Assembly: GCF_003425685.1 (NCBI RefSeq)
Contig: NZ_QJKM01000012.1
Location: 183,128 to 247,127 of the forward strand
Direction of reading: 5' to 3'
DNA length: 64,000 nucleotides
From: Rhizobium terrae
Lineage (GTDB): Bacteria > Pseudomonadota > Alphaproteobacteria > Rhizobiales > Rhizobiaceae
Shown here: positions 35,151 to 46,105 of the stretch, in pieces
Layout of the letters: the number at the start of each line of letters is the position of its first letter
Numbering within the stretch: position 1 is the stretch's first letter
The notes under the pieces: model-generated
Seen by the model: only the letters and a program-made list of their open reading frames with translations
What the model was told of the DNA's origin: nothing
Databases searched by the model: none
Program-made: the position numbers and the translations under genes

Positions 35151-36725
35151 TTACTTGGCGGTGCCGGCCAGCACCGGCGTCGTGTCTTCCGTCATGTTGG
35201 CGACATAGGTCAGGTTCGCCTTGCCGGCCCAATGAACCTTCTGCCAATAGAGCGGAATGACCGGCACGTCGGCGAAGACCATGTTGGTCGCCTTCTGCAG
35301 CAGTTCGATGCGTTTCTTGGCATCGAACTCGGCGGTCGCGGTCTGCATAGCCTGATCGAAGGCGGGGTTCGAATATTTGGTTCGGTTGAACGAGCCGGCG
35401 CCGGCATCCTTGTTGACGCTCATCAGCAGATTGCGGAGACCGGTCGCGGACGTCGGAGTCGAATTGCCGAGCGAGAAGATGAAGGCAGAGAATTCGCCAG
35501 CCGAGGCGCCCTTGGTGTAAACGTTGTAAGGCTGGGCGACGACGCCGTTCACCTTCAGGCCACCGCGGGCAAACATCTGGCCGAGCGCCTGGGCGACCTC
35601 GGCGTCGCCGGGGAAGCGATCGTTGGAGGTGTGGATGGTAATGCCGAAGCCGTCCTTGTAGCCGGCCTCGGCGAGGAGCTTCTTAGCATCGTCCGCATTG
35701 AACGCGACGGCCTTGATCGACGGATCGTTGCCGGCAACGCCGTTCGGCACGAGCTGGCCGGCAGCTTCCGCCGAACCGTCGAGAATGCGGTCGATGATGA
35801 GCTGGCGGTTGATGAGTTCGGAGAGCGCGGTACGGACCTTGACGTCTTTCAGCGGGTTCTTTTCGAGCGGCTTGCCATCCTTGTCGGTGACGAAGGGGCT
35901 CTTGTCACGGGCGCTGTCGAGCGCGAGGTAGATCAGGCGCGATGACGCGGTCGAGAAGACCTTGAGGCCGGAAATGCCCTGAATGGTCTTCACGTCGCCC
36001 GGCGGCACGGCGTCGATGAGGTCGACGGCGCCAGAGCGTAGCGCTGCAACACGGGAAGCATCGTTCGAGATGAACTTGATCGTGACGTTGTCGAAATCCT
36101 GCTTCTTACCCCAGAAAGCGTCATTGCGGGCAAGCTGCAGATTGTCACCCGGCGTCCAGGACTTGAACTTGTAGGCACCCGTGCCGATCGCCGCCTTGCC
36201 GCTGTTGAAGTCCTCGATCTTGGCACCCTCGGCAACCTTCTTTTCGACGATATAGACGAAGCCGATCTGCTCCATGAAGTCCGGTGTCGGCTTCTTGGTC
36301 TTGAACTCGATCGTCAGGTTGTCGATCACCTTCATGCTGTCGATCGCCGCCACGTTGCCGGAGAACGGTGCAGGGCTGTTCGGAATGTCTTTGGCGCGGG
36401 TGAGCGAGAAAATCACGTCCTCGGCCGTCAGCGGGTTGCCGTCATGGAATTTGACGCCGTTGCGGAGCTTCACCTGCCAGGTCAGCGGGTCGGTATTGGC
36501 CCAGGACACGGCAAGCGCCGGCTCCATGTTGATCGCCGCATCCGTTTGCACCAGACGGTCGAACACCGACTGGGCGATATTCTGGTTATTGCCGGTGCGA
36601 GAGAACTGCGGGTCGATCGCGGACGGTTCGGTGGCACTGCCGATCGTAAGGTCGGCGGCCTGCGCCGCGCCCATCGTGAACACCGTGGCGGCGACGCCTG
36701 CCAACAGGAATTTCATCGATTTCAT
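35151..36725 (-). CDS. Periplasmic peptide-binding protein, ABC importer (DppA/OppA family)
   Basis: 524 residues from the ATG at 36725 (AAGGAAGGG upstream). Signal peptide about 1-23 (KFLLAGVAATVFTMGAAQA). Family 5 binding-protein blocks: GSATEPSAIDPQFS at the mature start, WQVKLRNGVKFHDGNPLTAEDVIF-type segment, and IGTGAYKFKSWTPGD. It captures peptides or other long ligands for the permeases at 38756-40626. Here the binding protein comes after the ATPase genes, an uncommon order. The flanking repeat suggests it may be expressed at its own level. Confidence 0.9.
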   Translation of the reverse strand: MKSMKFLLAGVAATVFTMGAAQAADLTIGSATEPSAIDPQFSRTGNNQNIAQSVFDRLVQTDAAINMEPALAVSWANTDPLTWQVKLRNGVKFHDGNPLTAEDVIFSLTRAKDIPNSPAPFSGNVAAIDSMKVIDNLTIEFKTKKPTPDFMEQIGFVYIVEKKVAEGAKIEDFNSGKAAIGTGAYKFKSWTPGDNLQLARNDAFWGKKQDFDNVTIKFISNDASRVAALRSGAVDLIDAVPPGDVKTIQGISGLKVFSTASSRLIYLALDSARDKSPFVTDKDGKPLEKNPLKDVKVRTALSELINRQLIIDRILDGSAEAAGQLVPNGVAGNDPSIKAVAFNADDAKKLLAEAGYKDGFGITIHTSNDRFPGDAEVAQALGQMFARGGLKVNGVVAQPYNVYTKGASAGEFSAFIFSLGNSTPTSATGLRNLLMSVNKDAGAGSFNRTKYSNPAFDQAMQTATAEFDAKKRIELLQKATNMVFADVPVIPLYWQKVHWAGKANLTYVANMTEDTTPVLAGTAK

Positions 36726-36744
36726 AGATCTGTTCCCTTCCTTT

Positions 36745-37778
<1,034 letters not shown>

Positions 37779-37782
<4 letters not shown>

Positions 37783-38750
37783 GCGGCCCTCCCGACATGT
37801 GGATGGAAGCAGCGGAATTCGCGACCGGCGGCGATCTCCAGCATGGGTTCGGTGGCGCAGATTTCGGTTGCGCGGGCGCAGCGGTCGCGGAAGGCGCAAC
37901 CCGAAGGACGCGACAGGGGCGACGGGGCAAAACCGGGGATCGGCCGCAGCGGTTCGCCGCGCGGCACGGCGGCTGGGACAGCACTCAGGAGGCCGGACGT
38001 ATAGGGATGACGCGGCTCAGTGAGCACACCGTCCACTTGTCCCGCTTCGACGACCCTTCCTGCGTACATCACCATGATACGGTCCGCAAGGGCGGCCACC
38101 ACACCGAGATCATGACTGATCCAGATCAGCGCCATGCCGAACTCCCCGGCAAGCCGCTTGATCTCGAACAGGATTTGCGACTGGATCGTCACGTCTAGCG
38201 CCGTCGTCGGTTCATCGGCGATGATCAGGTCCGGTCGGTGCAGGAGGGCGATGGCAATTGCCACGCGCTGGCGCATGCCGCCGGAAAACTGGTGCGGATA
38301 GGAATCCAGCCGCTCCTCCGGCGAAGGAATGCCGACAAGGCCGAGCGCATCACGCGAGCGCTGCCGTGCCTCGGCCCGGGAAACGCTGTCGTGCGCCTGC
38401 ACCGTCTCGATCATCTGCGTGCCGACCGAAAGAACCGGGTTCAGCGTCATCATCGGATCCTGGAAGATCATCGCGATGCGCTTGCCCCGGATCGTCCGCA
38501 TGGCGGCCGGCGGCATCTTCAAGAGGTCGTCGCCGTTGAACAGGATCTGGCCGGCGACCACCCGGCCGGGCGGATCGACGAGCCCGAGGATCGAGAAGCC
38601 AGTGATCGACTTGCCGGAGCCGGATTCGCCGACCAGCCCGACGATCTCGCGCTCTCCGACCGTGAAGCTCACGTCGTCGACGGCCTTCAGGATCCCGCGG
38701 CGGGTCATGAAATGGGTGGAAAGGTTTTTGACTTCGAGGACGGGTGTCAT
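37779..38750 (-). CDS. Peptide ABC importer ATPase, DppD/OppD-like
   Basis: 323 residues from the ATG at 38750 (MTPVLEVKNLSTHF); the longer open frame upstream overlaps the permease gene in another frame. Walker A GESGSGKSI, signature FSGGMRQRVAIAIAL, Walker B LIIADEPTTALD, and a C-terminal GCAFRDRCARATEIC cluster. Overlaps the next gene by ATGA, so the two ATPases are made together. Confidence 0.92.
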
Positions 38751-38755
38751 CGCGC

Positions 38756-39655
38756 TTACCTTTCGCCCAAACGGGGGTTGAGCACTTCGCGGAGGCGATC
38801 GCCGACGATGTTGATCGAAAAGACCAGCAGGAGCAGCAGCACGCCCGGATAGACGCTGATCCAGTATTCGCCCGACATCAGCAGCTGGTAGCCGTTGGCG
38901 ATCAGAAGCCCGAGCGACGGCTCGGTGATCGGCAGGCCGATGCCGAGGAAAGACAGCGTCGCCTCCGCCGAGATGGCGTTTGCCACCTGCAGCATGCCGA
39001 TGACGATCAGCGGCGGCAGGCAGTTCGGCAGGATATGGCCGATCAGGATGCGCGGCGTGCCGATGCCGAGCGTCACTGCCGCCTCGACATAGTCCTTGTT
39101 CTTCTCGACGAGGGCCGCACTGCGGACAGCGCGGGCGAACGTCGCCCATTGCACCAGGATCAGCGCGAAGATCACCTTCCAGAGCCCCTGGCCCAGCAGC
39201 GCCAGAAGCATCAGCGCCACGAGAATGGTCGGGAAGCCGAGCATGAGGTCGACGACGCGCATGATCAGCGCATCGATACGACCGCCGAAATGGGCGGCAA
39301 TCAAGCCGAGTAATGTGCCGATCACCAGCGCCACGAGGCCGGAAAACACGCCGACGCCGAGGCTGGTGCGCAGGCCGTAGATCATCGCCGAGAACATGTC
39401 GCGGCCTTGGCCATCCGTTCCGAGCCAATAGACGAGGCCATCCATGCTTTCCGATCCCGGCGGCAGCTTGGAATCGAGGATATCCAGCACGGCAAGGTCG
39501 TAAGGGTTCTGCGGCGTCAGATACGGACCAACAACCGCGGCAAACAGCAGGATGACGCAGACCACGGCAGCGACCACCGCCTTCGGGCTGCGGCTGATGC
39601 CGGTGAGCAGCCGGCCGACCAGCATATCTCCGCGGAAAAGGGCGGCGGCGCTCAT
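38756..39655 (-). CDS. Peptide ABC importer permease, DppC/OppC-like
   Basis: 299 residues with about six membrane helices, the first at 26-46. The N-terminal loop has HWLGTD-like YWLGTDGQGRDMFS, a hallmark of DppC. The EAA motif is VEAAVTLGIGTPRILIGHILPN. It overlaps the upstream permease gene by 4 nt and is followed by the ATPase gene after 5 nt. Confidence 0.92.
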   Translation of the reverse strand: MSAAALFRGDMLVGRLLTGISRSPKAVVAAVVCVILLFAAVVGPYLTPQNPYDLAVLDILDSKLPPGSESMDGLVYWLGTDGQGRDMFSAMIYGLRTSLGVGVFSGLVALVIGTLLGLIAAHFGGRIDALIMRVVDLMLGFPTILVALMLLALLGQGLWKVIFALILVQWATFARAVRSAALVEKNKDYVEAAVTLGIGTPRILIGHILPNCLPPLIVIGMLQVANAISAEATLSFLGIGLPITEPSLGLLIANGYQLLMSGEYWISVYPGVLLLLLVFSINIVGDRLREVLNPRLGER

Positions 39656-40626
39656 GATGCCTCTCCCAGCCGAACGCGCGGATCGACCAGCGAATAGAGC
39701 ACGTCGACCACGAAATTGATGAAGATGAACAGACTGACGATGACCAGCAGATAGGCGACCACGACCGGCCGGTCGAGCCGCATGATCGAATCGATCAGCA
39801 GCTTGCCGATCCCCGGCCAGGCGAAGATCGTCTCGGTCACGACCGCAAAGGCCAGCATGCTGCCGAGTTCCAGTCCGATCACGGTGATCAGCGGGATCAG
39901 GATGTTCTTGAACACATGCACGAAGACGATGCGGCGCTCGGAAAGCCCCTTGGCGCGGGCAAATTTCACGAAATCGAGCGGCATGGTTTCACGCACACCG
40001 GTACGCGTCAGGCGGATCACCAGCGACAGCTTGAAAAGCGAGAGATTGATCGCCGGCAGGATGAGATGCGTCAGGCCATCCAGCGTGAAGAGGCTCGAAT
40101 GAATTCCGAGAAATTCACCCATCTGGCCGCGTCCCGTCGACGGCAGCCAGCCGAGCCAGACGGAAAAGATCATGATCAGCATCATGCCCTGCCAGAAGCT
40201 CGGCAGCGAAAAACCAAAGATCGAGCCCGTCATGATGACCTCGTCGGTCGCAGAGTTCGGTTTCAGACCGGAAAGCAGGCCGAGCGGAATGCCGATGACG
40301 AGCGCGATGAACAGGCCGACCAGCGTCAGCTCCAGGGTCGCCGGCAGGCGTTCGAAGATCAGGCTGATGGACGGACGATTGAAAACGAAGGAACGGCCGA
40401 GATCGCCGTGCAGCGCGTTCCAGACGAAGGTGAAGAACTGTTCCCAGAGCGGCTTGTCGAGGCCGAGCGAGGCGATCACCTGGGCACGCTCCGCAGGGCT
40501 CGCATCCGGAGCGATCAGCATTTCAGCCGGATCGCCGATCGCGTAGATGCCGATGAAGACGATGACCGCGGTCACGGCGAGGACGGCGATGCTCTGCATG
40601 AAGCGGCGGATGACGAAGACCGTCAT
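39652..40626 (-). CDS. Peptide ABC importer permease, DppB/OppB-like
   Basis: 324 residues with six helices, first at 9-30. Typical blocks: GLDKPLWEQFFTFVWNALHGDLG in the periplasmic loop (conserved 'GDLG-S'), and FVKFARAKGLSERRIVFVHV as the EAA loop. First gene of the importer operon that runs to about 31935; the divergent LysR gene lies 203 bp away across an inverted repeat. Confidence 0.92.
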   Translation of the reverse strand: MTVFVIRRFMQSIAVLAVTAVIVFIGIYAIGDPAEMLIAPDASPAERAQVIASLGLDKPLWEQFFTFVWNALHGDLGRSFVFNRPSISLIFERLPATLELTLVGLFIALVIGIPLGLLSGLKPNSATDEVIMTGSIFGFSLPSFWQGMMLIMIFSVWLGWLPSTGRGQMGEFLGIHSSLFTLDGLTHLILPAINLSLFKLSLVIRLTRTGVRETMPLDFVKFARAKGLSERRIVFVHVFKNILIPLITVIGLELGSMLAFAVVTETIFAWPGIGKLLIDSIMRLDRPVVVAYLLVIVSLFIFINFVVDVLYSLVDPRVRLGEAS

Positions 40627-40745
40627 AACGTGCGCTCCGGCTTACCCTTTGCCCCGCAGGGACAGAGAAGTTCCATGAAAGAAGGTTCCCTTATTTATTG
40701 TTGATGCCGACGATAACCGGGCGTGGAAGATGCACAATATTATGA

Positions 40746-40773
40746 GTGAAACGCATGAGCCTATGCGTTTCAC
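40746..40773. promoter_or_regulatory. Inverted repeat in importer/LysR divergent promoter
   Basis: GTGAAACGCAT (40746-40756) and ATGCGTTTCAC (40763-40773) are perfect 11-bp arms with a 6-bp spacer. It sits 57 bp before the LysR start and 120 bp before the permease start. Long dyads of this kind are typical primary LysR recognition sites. Confidence 0.65.
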
Positions 40774-40829
40774 GCGCGGATAATCGCATTCGCTTGTGTT
40801 CAGCGGCCTGTTGCCCCTAGGATCGCCTC

Positions 40830-41726
40830 ATGAACTTCAAGCAGCTCGAAATCTTCAAAACGATCATGGATACCGGTTCGACTATGGCGGCGGCGGCCCA
40901 GCTCGGCCTGTCGCAGTCGGCGATCAGCCGTCAGCTCGCCTCGCTGGAGGAAGAGATCGGCCGGGAACTTTTTTTGCGGGATAAAGGCCGCCTAATACCA
41001 AGGCCCGAGGCGCATCTCCTTGTCGACGAAGTAGATGACGTTGCACAGAGCATTTCGCGCTTGCGCGTCAAAATCGGCGACGTGCGCTCCGGCGCCTTCG
41101 GCGAGGCGCTGATCCGGGTCGCCTTTCCGCACAGCTTGTCGACCACCATGCTGCCGCCCATCATCGCACGGTTTAAAGCGGATCATCCGCGCGTGACGGT
41201 GGAAATTTTGAGCGGTCCCTATGATGCGATCGAGCGAATGGTACGCGGTCGCGTGGCCGATCTGGGTTTCGTGCGGCTTCCCCCGGAAGAGCATTCCTTC
41301 GATACCCGCCCGCTTTTTTCCAGCGGCACGACCTGCGTCATGCCGGCCGGGCATCCGCTTGCGGCAAAGCGGGCAATCGACGTCAACGATCTTGCCCGCA
41401 ACGATCTGATCCTCCTTGGCCGGCAGCGCATCAACCGAAACGAACTGGAACATGAGCTGCGGCGCATGGTGCCGAGCTATCGATGCAGCCTTGAAGTCCA
41501 TTCGGTCGAAACTGCCTGCGCCTGCGCCGCGCAAGGACTCGGTATCGCGATCGTGCCGACGCTGATCGCCGAATTCTTCCTCAGCGAGGCGATCGTCATG
41601 CGGCCCTTCCTGCCGGACAAGATCGCCGACTACGGGATCATTACCATGCCAGGCGCGCCACTATCCTGGACGGCCGAGGCATTCATCAACATTATCAAGA
41701 CGCCGCCGGTCGATACCGTGCCCTGA
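40830..41726 (+). CDS. LysR-family regulator of the peptide importer (inferred)
   Basis: 298 residues. HTH in residues 1-60 with STMAAAAQLGLSQSAISRQL. The ligand domain has blocks such as SLSTTMLPPIIARFKADHPR and the late ACAAQGLGIAIVPTLIAE. Divergent to the dpp-type operon, which it probably controls through the dyad at 40746. The similar LysR at 56090 is also next to a peptide-type binding protein. Confidence 0.9.
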   Translation: MNFKQLEIFKTIMDTGSTMAAAAQLGLSQSAISRQLASLEEEIGRELFLRDKGRLIPRPEAHLLVDEVDDVAQSISRLRVKIGDVRSGAFGEALIRVAFPHSLSTTMLPPIIARFKADHPRVTVEILSGPYDAIERMVRGRVADLGFVRLPPEEHSFDTRPLFSSGTTCVMPAGHPLAAKRAIDVNDLARNDLILLGRQRINRNELEHELRRMVPSYRCSLEVHSVETACACAAQGLGIAIVPTLIAEFFLSEAIVMRPFLPDKIADYGIITMPGAPLSWTAEAFINIIKTPPVDTVP

Positions 41727-41820
41727 ACGGGGCACCGGAATTCGGAAAAATCGACAGGCCCAACCGAAGCCGGATAGTGCTCGGACGCAACGTGTCGCTG
41801 CGTCCAAGCAAGTGTCGTGA

Positions 41821-44004
41821 TCAAACCAGATCGAAACGATCGGCGTTCATGACCTTCGTCCATGCCGCGACGAAGTCCTTCACGAACTTCTCCTTGGCAT
41901 CGGACTGGCCATAGACTTCAGCGATGGCGCGAAGTTGCGAATGCGAGCCGAAAATCAGGTCGACGCGGGTACCGGTCCATTTGGCGGCGCCGGTTTTGCG
42001 GTCGGTGCCCTGGTAAACGCCCTTCTTGTCGGCAACCGGAGCCCAGACCGTGCCCATGTCGAGCAGGTTGACGAAGAAGTCATTCGTCAACGTTTCAGGC
42101 TTGTCCGTAAAGACGCCATGTTCCGGCTGACCGGCCTTCAGTACACGCAGGCCGCCGATGAGCACCGTCATTTCGGGCGCAGTCAGCGTCAGAAGCTGAG
42201 CGCGGTCCACCAAAGCCTCCTCAGCCTGCATGAACTGCATCTTGCCGCTGTTGACATAATTGCGGAAACCATCGGCCCGCGGCTCGAGCGGCGCGAACGA
42301 CGCCGCATCCGTCTGTTCCTGCGAGGCATCCATGCGGCCCGGCGTGAACGGCACGGTGATGTCCTGGCCTGCAGCCTTTGCTGCCTTCTCGACGCCGGCA
42401 GCGCCGGCAAGAACGATCAAATCGGCCAGCGAAATCTTCTTGCCACCGCTCTGGGCAGCGTTGAAGTCCTTCTGGATACCCTCAAGAATGCCGAGAACCT
42501 TGGCGAGCTGCGCCGGCTGGTTGGCCTCCCAGTCCTTCTGCGGAGCAAGACGGATACGCGCACCGTTGGCACCGCCGCGCTTGTCGGAACCGCGGAAAGT
42601 CGATGCCGAAGCCCAGGCCGTCGAGACCAGTTCCTGCACCGAAAGCCCGGTGGCCAGCACCCTGGCTTTGAGATCGGCGATGTCATTCTCATCGACCAAC
42701 GGGTGATCGACGGTCGGAATCACATCCTGCCAGATCAGGTCTTCGGCAGGCACTTCCGGACCGAGGTAGCGGACCTTCGGTCCCATGTCGCGGTGGGTCA
42801 GCTTGAACCAGGCGCGGGCGAAGGCGTCTGCGAACTGGTCCGGATTTTCGAGAAAGCGGCGCGAGATTTTCTCATAGACCGGATCGAAACGCAGCGACAG
42901 ATCGGTGGTCAACATGGTCGGAACATGCTTCTTTGAAGCGTCGTAGGCATCCGGAATGGAAGCCTCGGCGTTCTTCGCCTTCCACTGCTTGGCGCCGGCC
43001 GGGCTCGCGGTCAGTTCCCATTCGTAGGCGAAGAGGTTTTCGAAGAAGTAATTGCTCCACTTCGTCGGTGTCTGCGTCCAGGTAACTTCCGGACCGCCGG
43101 TGATGGCATCCTTGCCAACGCCCGTGCCGAATTTGCTCTTCCAGCCGAGGCCCTGGTCTTCGATCTCGCCGCCTTCCGGTTCTGCGCCGATGAAGGAAGG
43201 GTCGCCGGCGCCATGAGTCTTGCCGAAAGTATGGCCGCCGGCGATCAGCGCCACGGTCTCTTCGTCATTCATCGCCATGCGGGCGAAAGTCTCGCGGATG
43301 TCGCGCGCAGCGGCGACCGGATCGGGATTGCCGTTCGGACCTTCCGGATTGACGTAGATGAGGCCCATCTGGACGGCACCGAGCGGCTCGGCCAATTGGC
43401 GTTCTCCACTATAGCGCTCATCTCCGAGCCAGGTGCCTTCCGGACCCCAGAAGAGCTCTTCCGGTTCCCACACGTCGGCACGGCCGCCGGCAAAACCGAA
43501 CGTCTTGAAGCCCATGGATTCCAGGGCGACATTGCCGGTAAGGATCATCAAGTCGGCCCAGGAAATCCGGTTGCCGTATCTCTGCTTGATCGGCCAGAGA
43601 AGGCGACGGGCCTTGTCGAGGTTGGCATTGTCCGGCCAGCTGTTGAGCGGGGCGAAACGCTGCTGCCCCTGGCCTGCACCGCCGCGACCGTCGGTAATGC
43701 GGTATGTGCCGGCACTGTGCCAGGCCATGCGGATGAAGAGGCCACCATAGTGTCCGAAGTCGGCCGGCCACCACTCCTGCGAATCCGTCATCAGGGCATG
43801 AAGATCCTTCTTCAGCGCGTCGAGATCGAGTTTCTTGAATTCCTCGGCATAATCGAACGCCTTGCCCATCGGATCGGCAAGACCGGAATTGTTGTGAAGG
43901 ATCTGGACGTTCAGCTGGTTGGGCCACCATTCGCGGTTGGTTCTGCCGCGAGGCGTATGGGCGACCGGACACTTGCCGGCGTTTTCGCTAGATTTCGCAT
44001 CCAT
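41821..44004 (-). CDS. katG: Catalase-peroxidase
   Basis: 727 residues, normal length. N-terminal catalytic half: distal R92, W95, H96 in IRMAWHSAGTYR; Y217 and M243, which with W95 form the Met-Tyr-Trp adduct needed for catalase activity; proximal H258 in GGHTFGKTHGAG. All five are offset by 12 from Mycobacterium tuberculosis KatG numbering, so the active site is complete. A non-catalytic C-terminal half follows. AAGGAGAAAAG precedes the ATG. Cytoplasmic peroxide removal; divergent from oxyR. Confidence 0.97.
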   Translation of the reverse strand: MDAKSSENAGKCPVAHTPRGRTNREWWPNQLNVQILHNNSGLADPMGKAFDYAEEFKKLDLDALKKDLHALMTDSQEWWPADFGHYGGLFIRMAWHSAGTYRITDGRGGAGQGQQRFAPLNSWPDNANLDKARRLLWPIKQRYGNRISWADLMILTGNVALESMGFKTFGFAGGRADVWEPEELFWGPEGTWLGDERYSGERQLAEPLGAVQMGLIYVNPEGPNGNPDPVAAARDIRETFARMAMNDEETVALIAGGHTFGKTHGAGDPSFIGAEPEGGEIEDQGLGWKSKFGTGVGKDAITGGPEVTWTQTPTKWSNYFFENLFAYEWELTASPAGAKQWKAKNAEASIPDAYDASKKHVPTMLTTDLSLRFDPVYEKISRRFLENPDQFADAFARAWFKLTHRDMGPKVRYLGPEVPAEDLIWQDVIPTVDHPLVDENDIADLKARVLATGLSVQELVSTAWASASTFRGSDKRGGANGARIRLAPQKDWEANQPAQLAKVLGILEGIQKDFNAAQSGGKKISLADLIVLAGAAGVEKAAKAAGQDITVPFTPGRMDASQEQTDAASFAPLEPRADGFRNYVNSGKMQFMQAEEALVDRAQLLTLTAPEMTVLIGGLRVLKAGQPEHGVFTDKPETLTNDFFVNLLDMGTVWAPVADKKGVYQGTDRKTGAAKWTGTRVDLIFGSHSQLRAIAEVYGQSDAKEKFVKDFVAAWTKVMNADRFDLV

Positions 44005-44208
44005 GACTTTTCTCCTTGATTGCTACAATTATCTGCCTTGCAAAGGGAGCATCATCCCCCAAACCGCGTGGTTCGGTTGCGCTTTTTCATATCGTGACCC
44101 CACCGTTCAGCCAGGGTCAGATCGACGCTTCCTCCCGTACATCCTCCATATCGGAAGCAGGCCATAAATTTAAGTTGGATTTACTGATCGCTGCGATAAG
44201 CTAGGATT

Positions 44209-45123
44209 ATGAAAAATCTGACCCTGAAACAACTGCGTTATTTCGAAGCTTTAGCGCGCGACGGCCGCTTCCGGCGCGCCGCGGATGCCTGTGCGATTTC
44301 CCAGCCGGCCTTGTCGATGCAGATCAAGGAGCTTGAACGGGAACTGGGTAGCGACCTCTTCGAGCGGAATGCCCGCGAGGTGAAATTGACCGCCTTCGGT
44401 CAGACTTTCGCGCTCAGGGTCCGCGACATTCTGAGAGCCGTCGATGAACTAGGTGACTTGGCGCGCGCCTCGCGAGAGCCATTTCTGACGCGCTTACGCA
44501 TCGGGATCATCCCGACGGTCGCGCCTTATCTCCTGCCCGTGATCATAAACGACCTGAACAGAACATTCGACGGCATTCAGATTGACGTACGCGAGACGCT
44601 AACGGCGAAACTGGTTCAGGAACTGGCGCAAGGCGAGCTGGATGTGGCTATCGTCGCCTTGCCCGTCTCGGAACCATCCCTGACCGAGTTAAAACTGTTC
44701 GAAGAGGAATTCGTATTGGTACGACGGCAGGAGGATGAAAACAAACCGGTACCCGAGCCTGAAGCCTTGCGCGAAATGCGTCTGCTTCTGCTCGAGGAAG
44801 GTCACTGTTTCCGCGACCAGGCCCTGTCGTTCTGCAAGATAGGCGCGACCCGTCCGCGGGAAATCATGGAGGGTAGCTCCCTCTCCACCTTGGTGCAGAT
44901 GGTGAGCGCCGGCATCGGCATAACCCTGATCCCGGAAATGGCGATACCGGTGGAAACACGCTCTGCGCATGTTTCCATCTCTCGATTCGAGGCACCCCGG
45001 CCCTCACGCGCCATCGGAATGATCTGGCGCAACTCCACGCCTCTGGTCAATCAATTCCTGCGGATCTCCGAGGCGGTCCGCCAGTCGGCCGATACCATGC
45101 GCGGCCAGTTTGCCGCTCCATGA
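44209..45123 (+). CDS. oxyR: Hydrogen peroxide-sensing LysR regulator
   Basis: 304 residues. LysR HTH in residues 1-62 (RAADACAISQPALSMQIKEL). The redox pair is C200 and C209 in EEGHCFRDQALSFC, equivalent to C199/C208 of E. coli OxyR. It should activate divergent katG when oxidised. A small dyad ATCG-CTG-CGAT lies at 44187-44197 just ahead of the start, but a full OxyR site was not securely identified. Confidence 0.95.
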   Translation: MKNLTLKQLRYFEALARDGRFRRAADACAISQPALSMQIKELERELGSDLFERNAREVKLTAFGQTFALRVRDILRAVDELGDLARASREPFLTRLRIGIIPTVAPYLLPVIINDLNRTFDGIQIDVRETLTAKLVQELAQGELDVAIVALPVSEPSLTELKLFEEEFVLVRRQEDENKPVPEPEALREMRLLLLEEGHCFRDQALSFCKIGATRPREIMEGSSLSTLVQMVSAGIGITLIPEMAIPVETRSAHVSISRFEAPRPSRAIGMIWRNSTPLVNQFLRISEAVRQSADTMRGQFAAP

Positions 45124-45249
45124 CAAACATCCGCTTCCCGACTACACCTTGGCTGCACCTAGCAATACCCTGCAACATCGGGCGCCAAGCCTCACGAGAA
45201 TATTTCAATTCTCACAGAGTGCACCATTGCCCCGGACAAGCGTCTGCGC

Positions 45250-45477
45250 TCAATGCAGACCGGGTCGCGCGAAATCGCCAGCCGGAGGCTCGTTTGCAGG
45301 CAATGCCACTCCGGCCTTCGTCATATCCTGGATGAGCGACGTCAGGGCCAGCTCGAGGCAGTAGGTCGAGAAATCCAGCTTCATGGACTGGGCACGTTGG
45401 CAGGCGTAGGAGACCATGCGCCCGAGAGCCAGTATATCGGCCGCATCATGATCGGTTTCGGTCTTGTTTTTACTCAT
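45250..45477 (-). CDS. Small hypothetical protein
   Basis: 75 residues from the ATG at 45477 with GGGGAT upstream. Sequence: MSKNKTETDHDAADILALG, a helical middle with YACQRAQSMKLDFSTYCLE and an amphipathic LALTSLIQDMTKAGV. No signal peptide, membrane helix or known motif. The pattern looks like a small helical, soluble protein. Next to it on the same strand is an XRE regulator. Function not recognised. Confidence 0.6.
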   Translation of the reverse strand: MSKNKTETDHDAADILALGRMVSYACQRAQSMKLDFSTYCLELALTSLIQDMTKAGVALPANEPPAGDFARPGLH

Positions 45478-45577
45478 GCGATCCCCGCAGTGTTCCAAAC
45501 GCAAATCTTCTGCGTCAAGGTTTACTGCATCACATGAAGCGTCACAGCATCGTCACGCCGATGTCAAACAAGCCCAA

Positions 45578-45997
45578 CTAGGCCTTTTCATCGGTTTCGA
45601 CCGAGCTTTCACCCAATGATTTCAAAAGTGCAACTATACGACGGCGCGTGAGAGGGTCTTTGATCTTAAAAAATGCTTGGTTCAAAGCGAATCCTTCATT
45701 GGAGCTGACAAAGGAACGCAGCGTATTGCCTTCATCCTCCCCGTGCATCGGAACGGGCAAAGTATCCCCGGCGAGGCTGTTGAAGAAGAATGCCACCTCG
45801 ACACCGAGGATACTGGCGATCGCCTGCAGGCGGGAAGCGCCAACCCGATTGGTTCCCTTCTCGTATTTCTGGACCTGCTGAAAGGTGATGCCGAGCCGTT
45901 CCCCAAGCGTTGTCTGGCTAAGGCGCAAAGACTTTCTACGTAAGCGTATCTGGGATCCGACATGGACGTCGATCGAATTCGGCATTTTTGTGTGCAT
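45578..45997 (-). CDS. XRE-family regulator, PraR/PhrR-like
   Basis: 139 residues from the ATG at 45997; a longer frame to 46102 adds an atypical stretch. The HTH is RLRRKSLRLSQTTLGERLG then ITFQQVQKYEKGTNRVGASR, very close to the quorum and stress regulators PraR/PhrR of rhizobia. The C-terminal part is helical and charged. It lies 108 bp beyond the last gene of the YcaO/TfuA operon, same strand, with its own upstream AT-rich region, so whether it belongs to that system is open. Confidence 0.8.
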   Translation of the reverse strand: MHTKMPNSIDVHVGSQIRLRRKSLRLSQTTLGERLGITFQQVQKYEKGTNRVGASRLQAIASILGVEVAFFFNSLAGDTLPVPMHGEDEGNTLRSFVSSNEGFALNQAFFKIKDPLTRRRIVALLKSLGESSVETDEKA

Positions 45998-46105
45998 ATA
46001 AAGGTCCCCTGGGCCGTGCTCAAAAAAGCGGCGCTTCTGAGTTACTATATGTGCCTTTGGAATATTAGCGCAATACAATTTATCGAGGCCAAACGAGTGC
46101 AAGCG

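Noticed and set aside
33048..35945. 965-codon plus-strand open frame
   Set aside because: It runs antisense through the CocE hydrolase and into the binding-protein gene, both with full motifs; it is a high-GC shadow frame.
41935..42936. 333-codon plus-strand frame opposite katG
   Set aside because: Shadow of a complete catalase-peroxidase gene.
44187..44197. OxyR binding site just before oxyR
   Set aside because: Only a short ATCG-CTG-CGAT dyad 11 bp before the start codon; too short and too close to the gene to call an operator.
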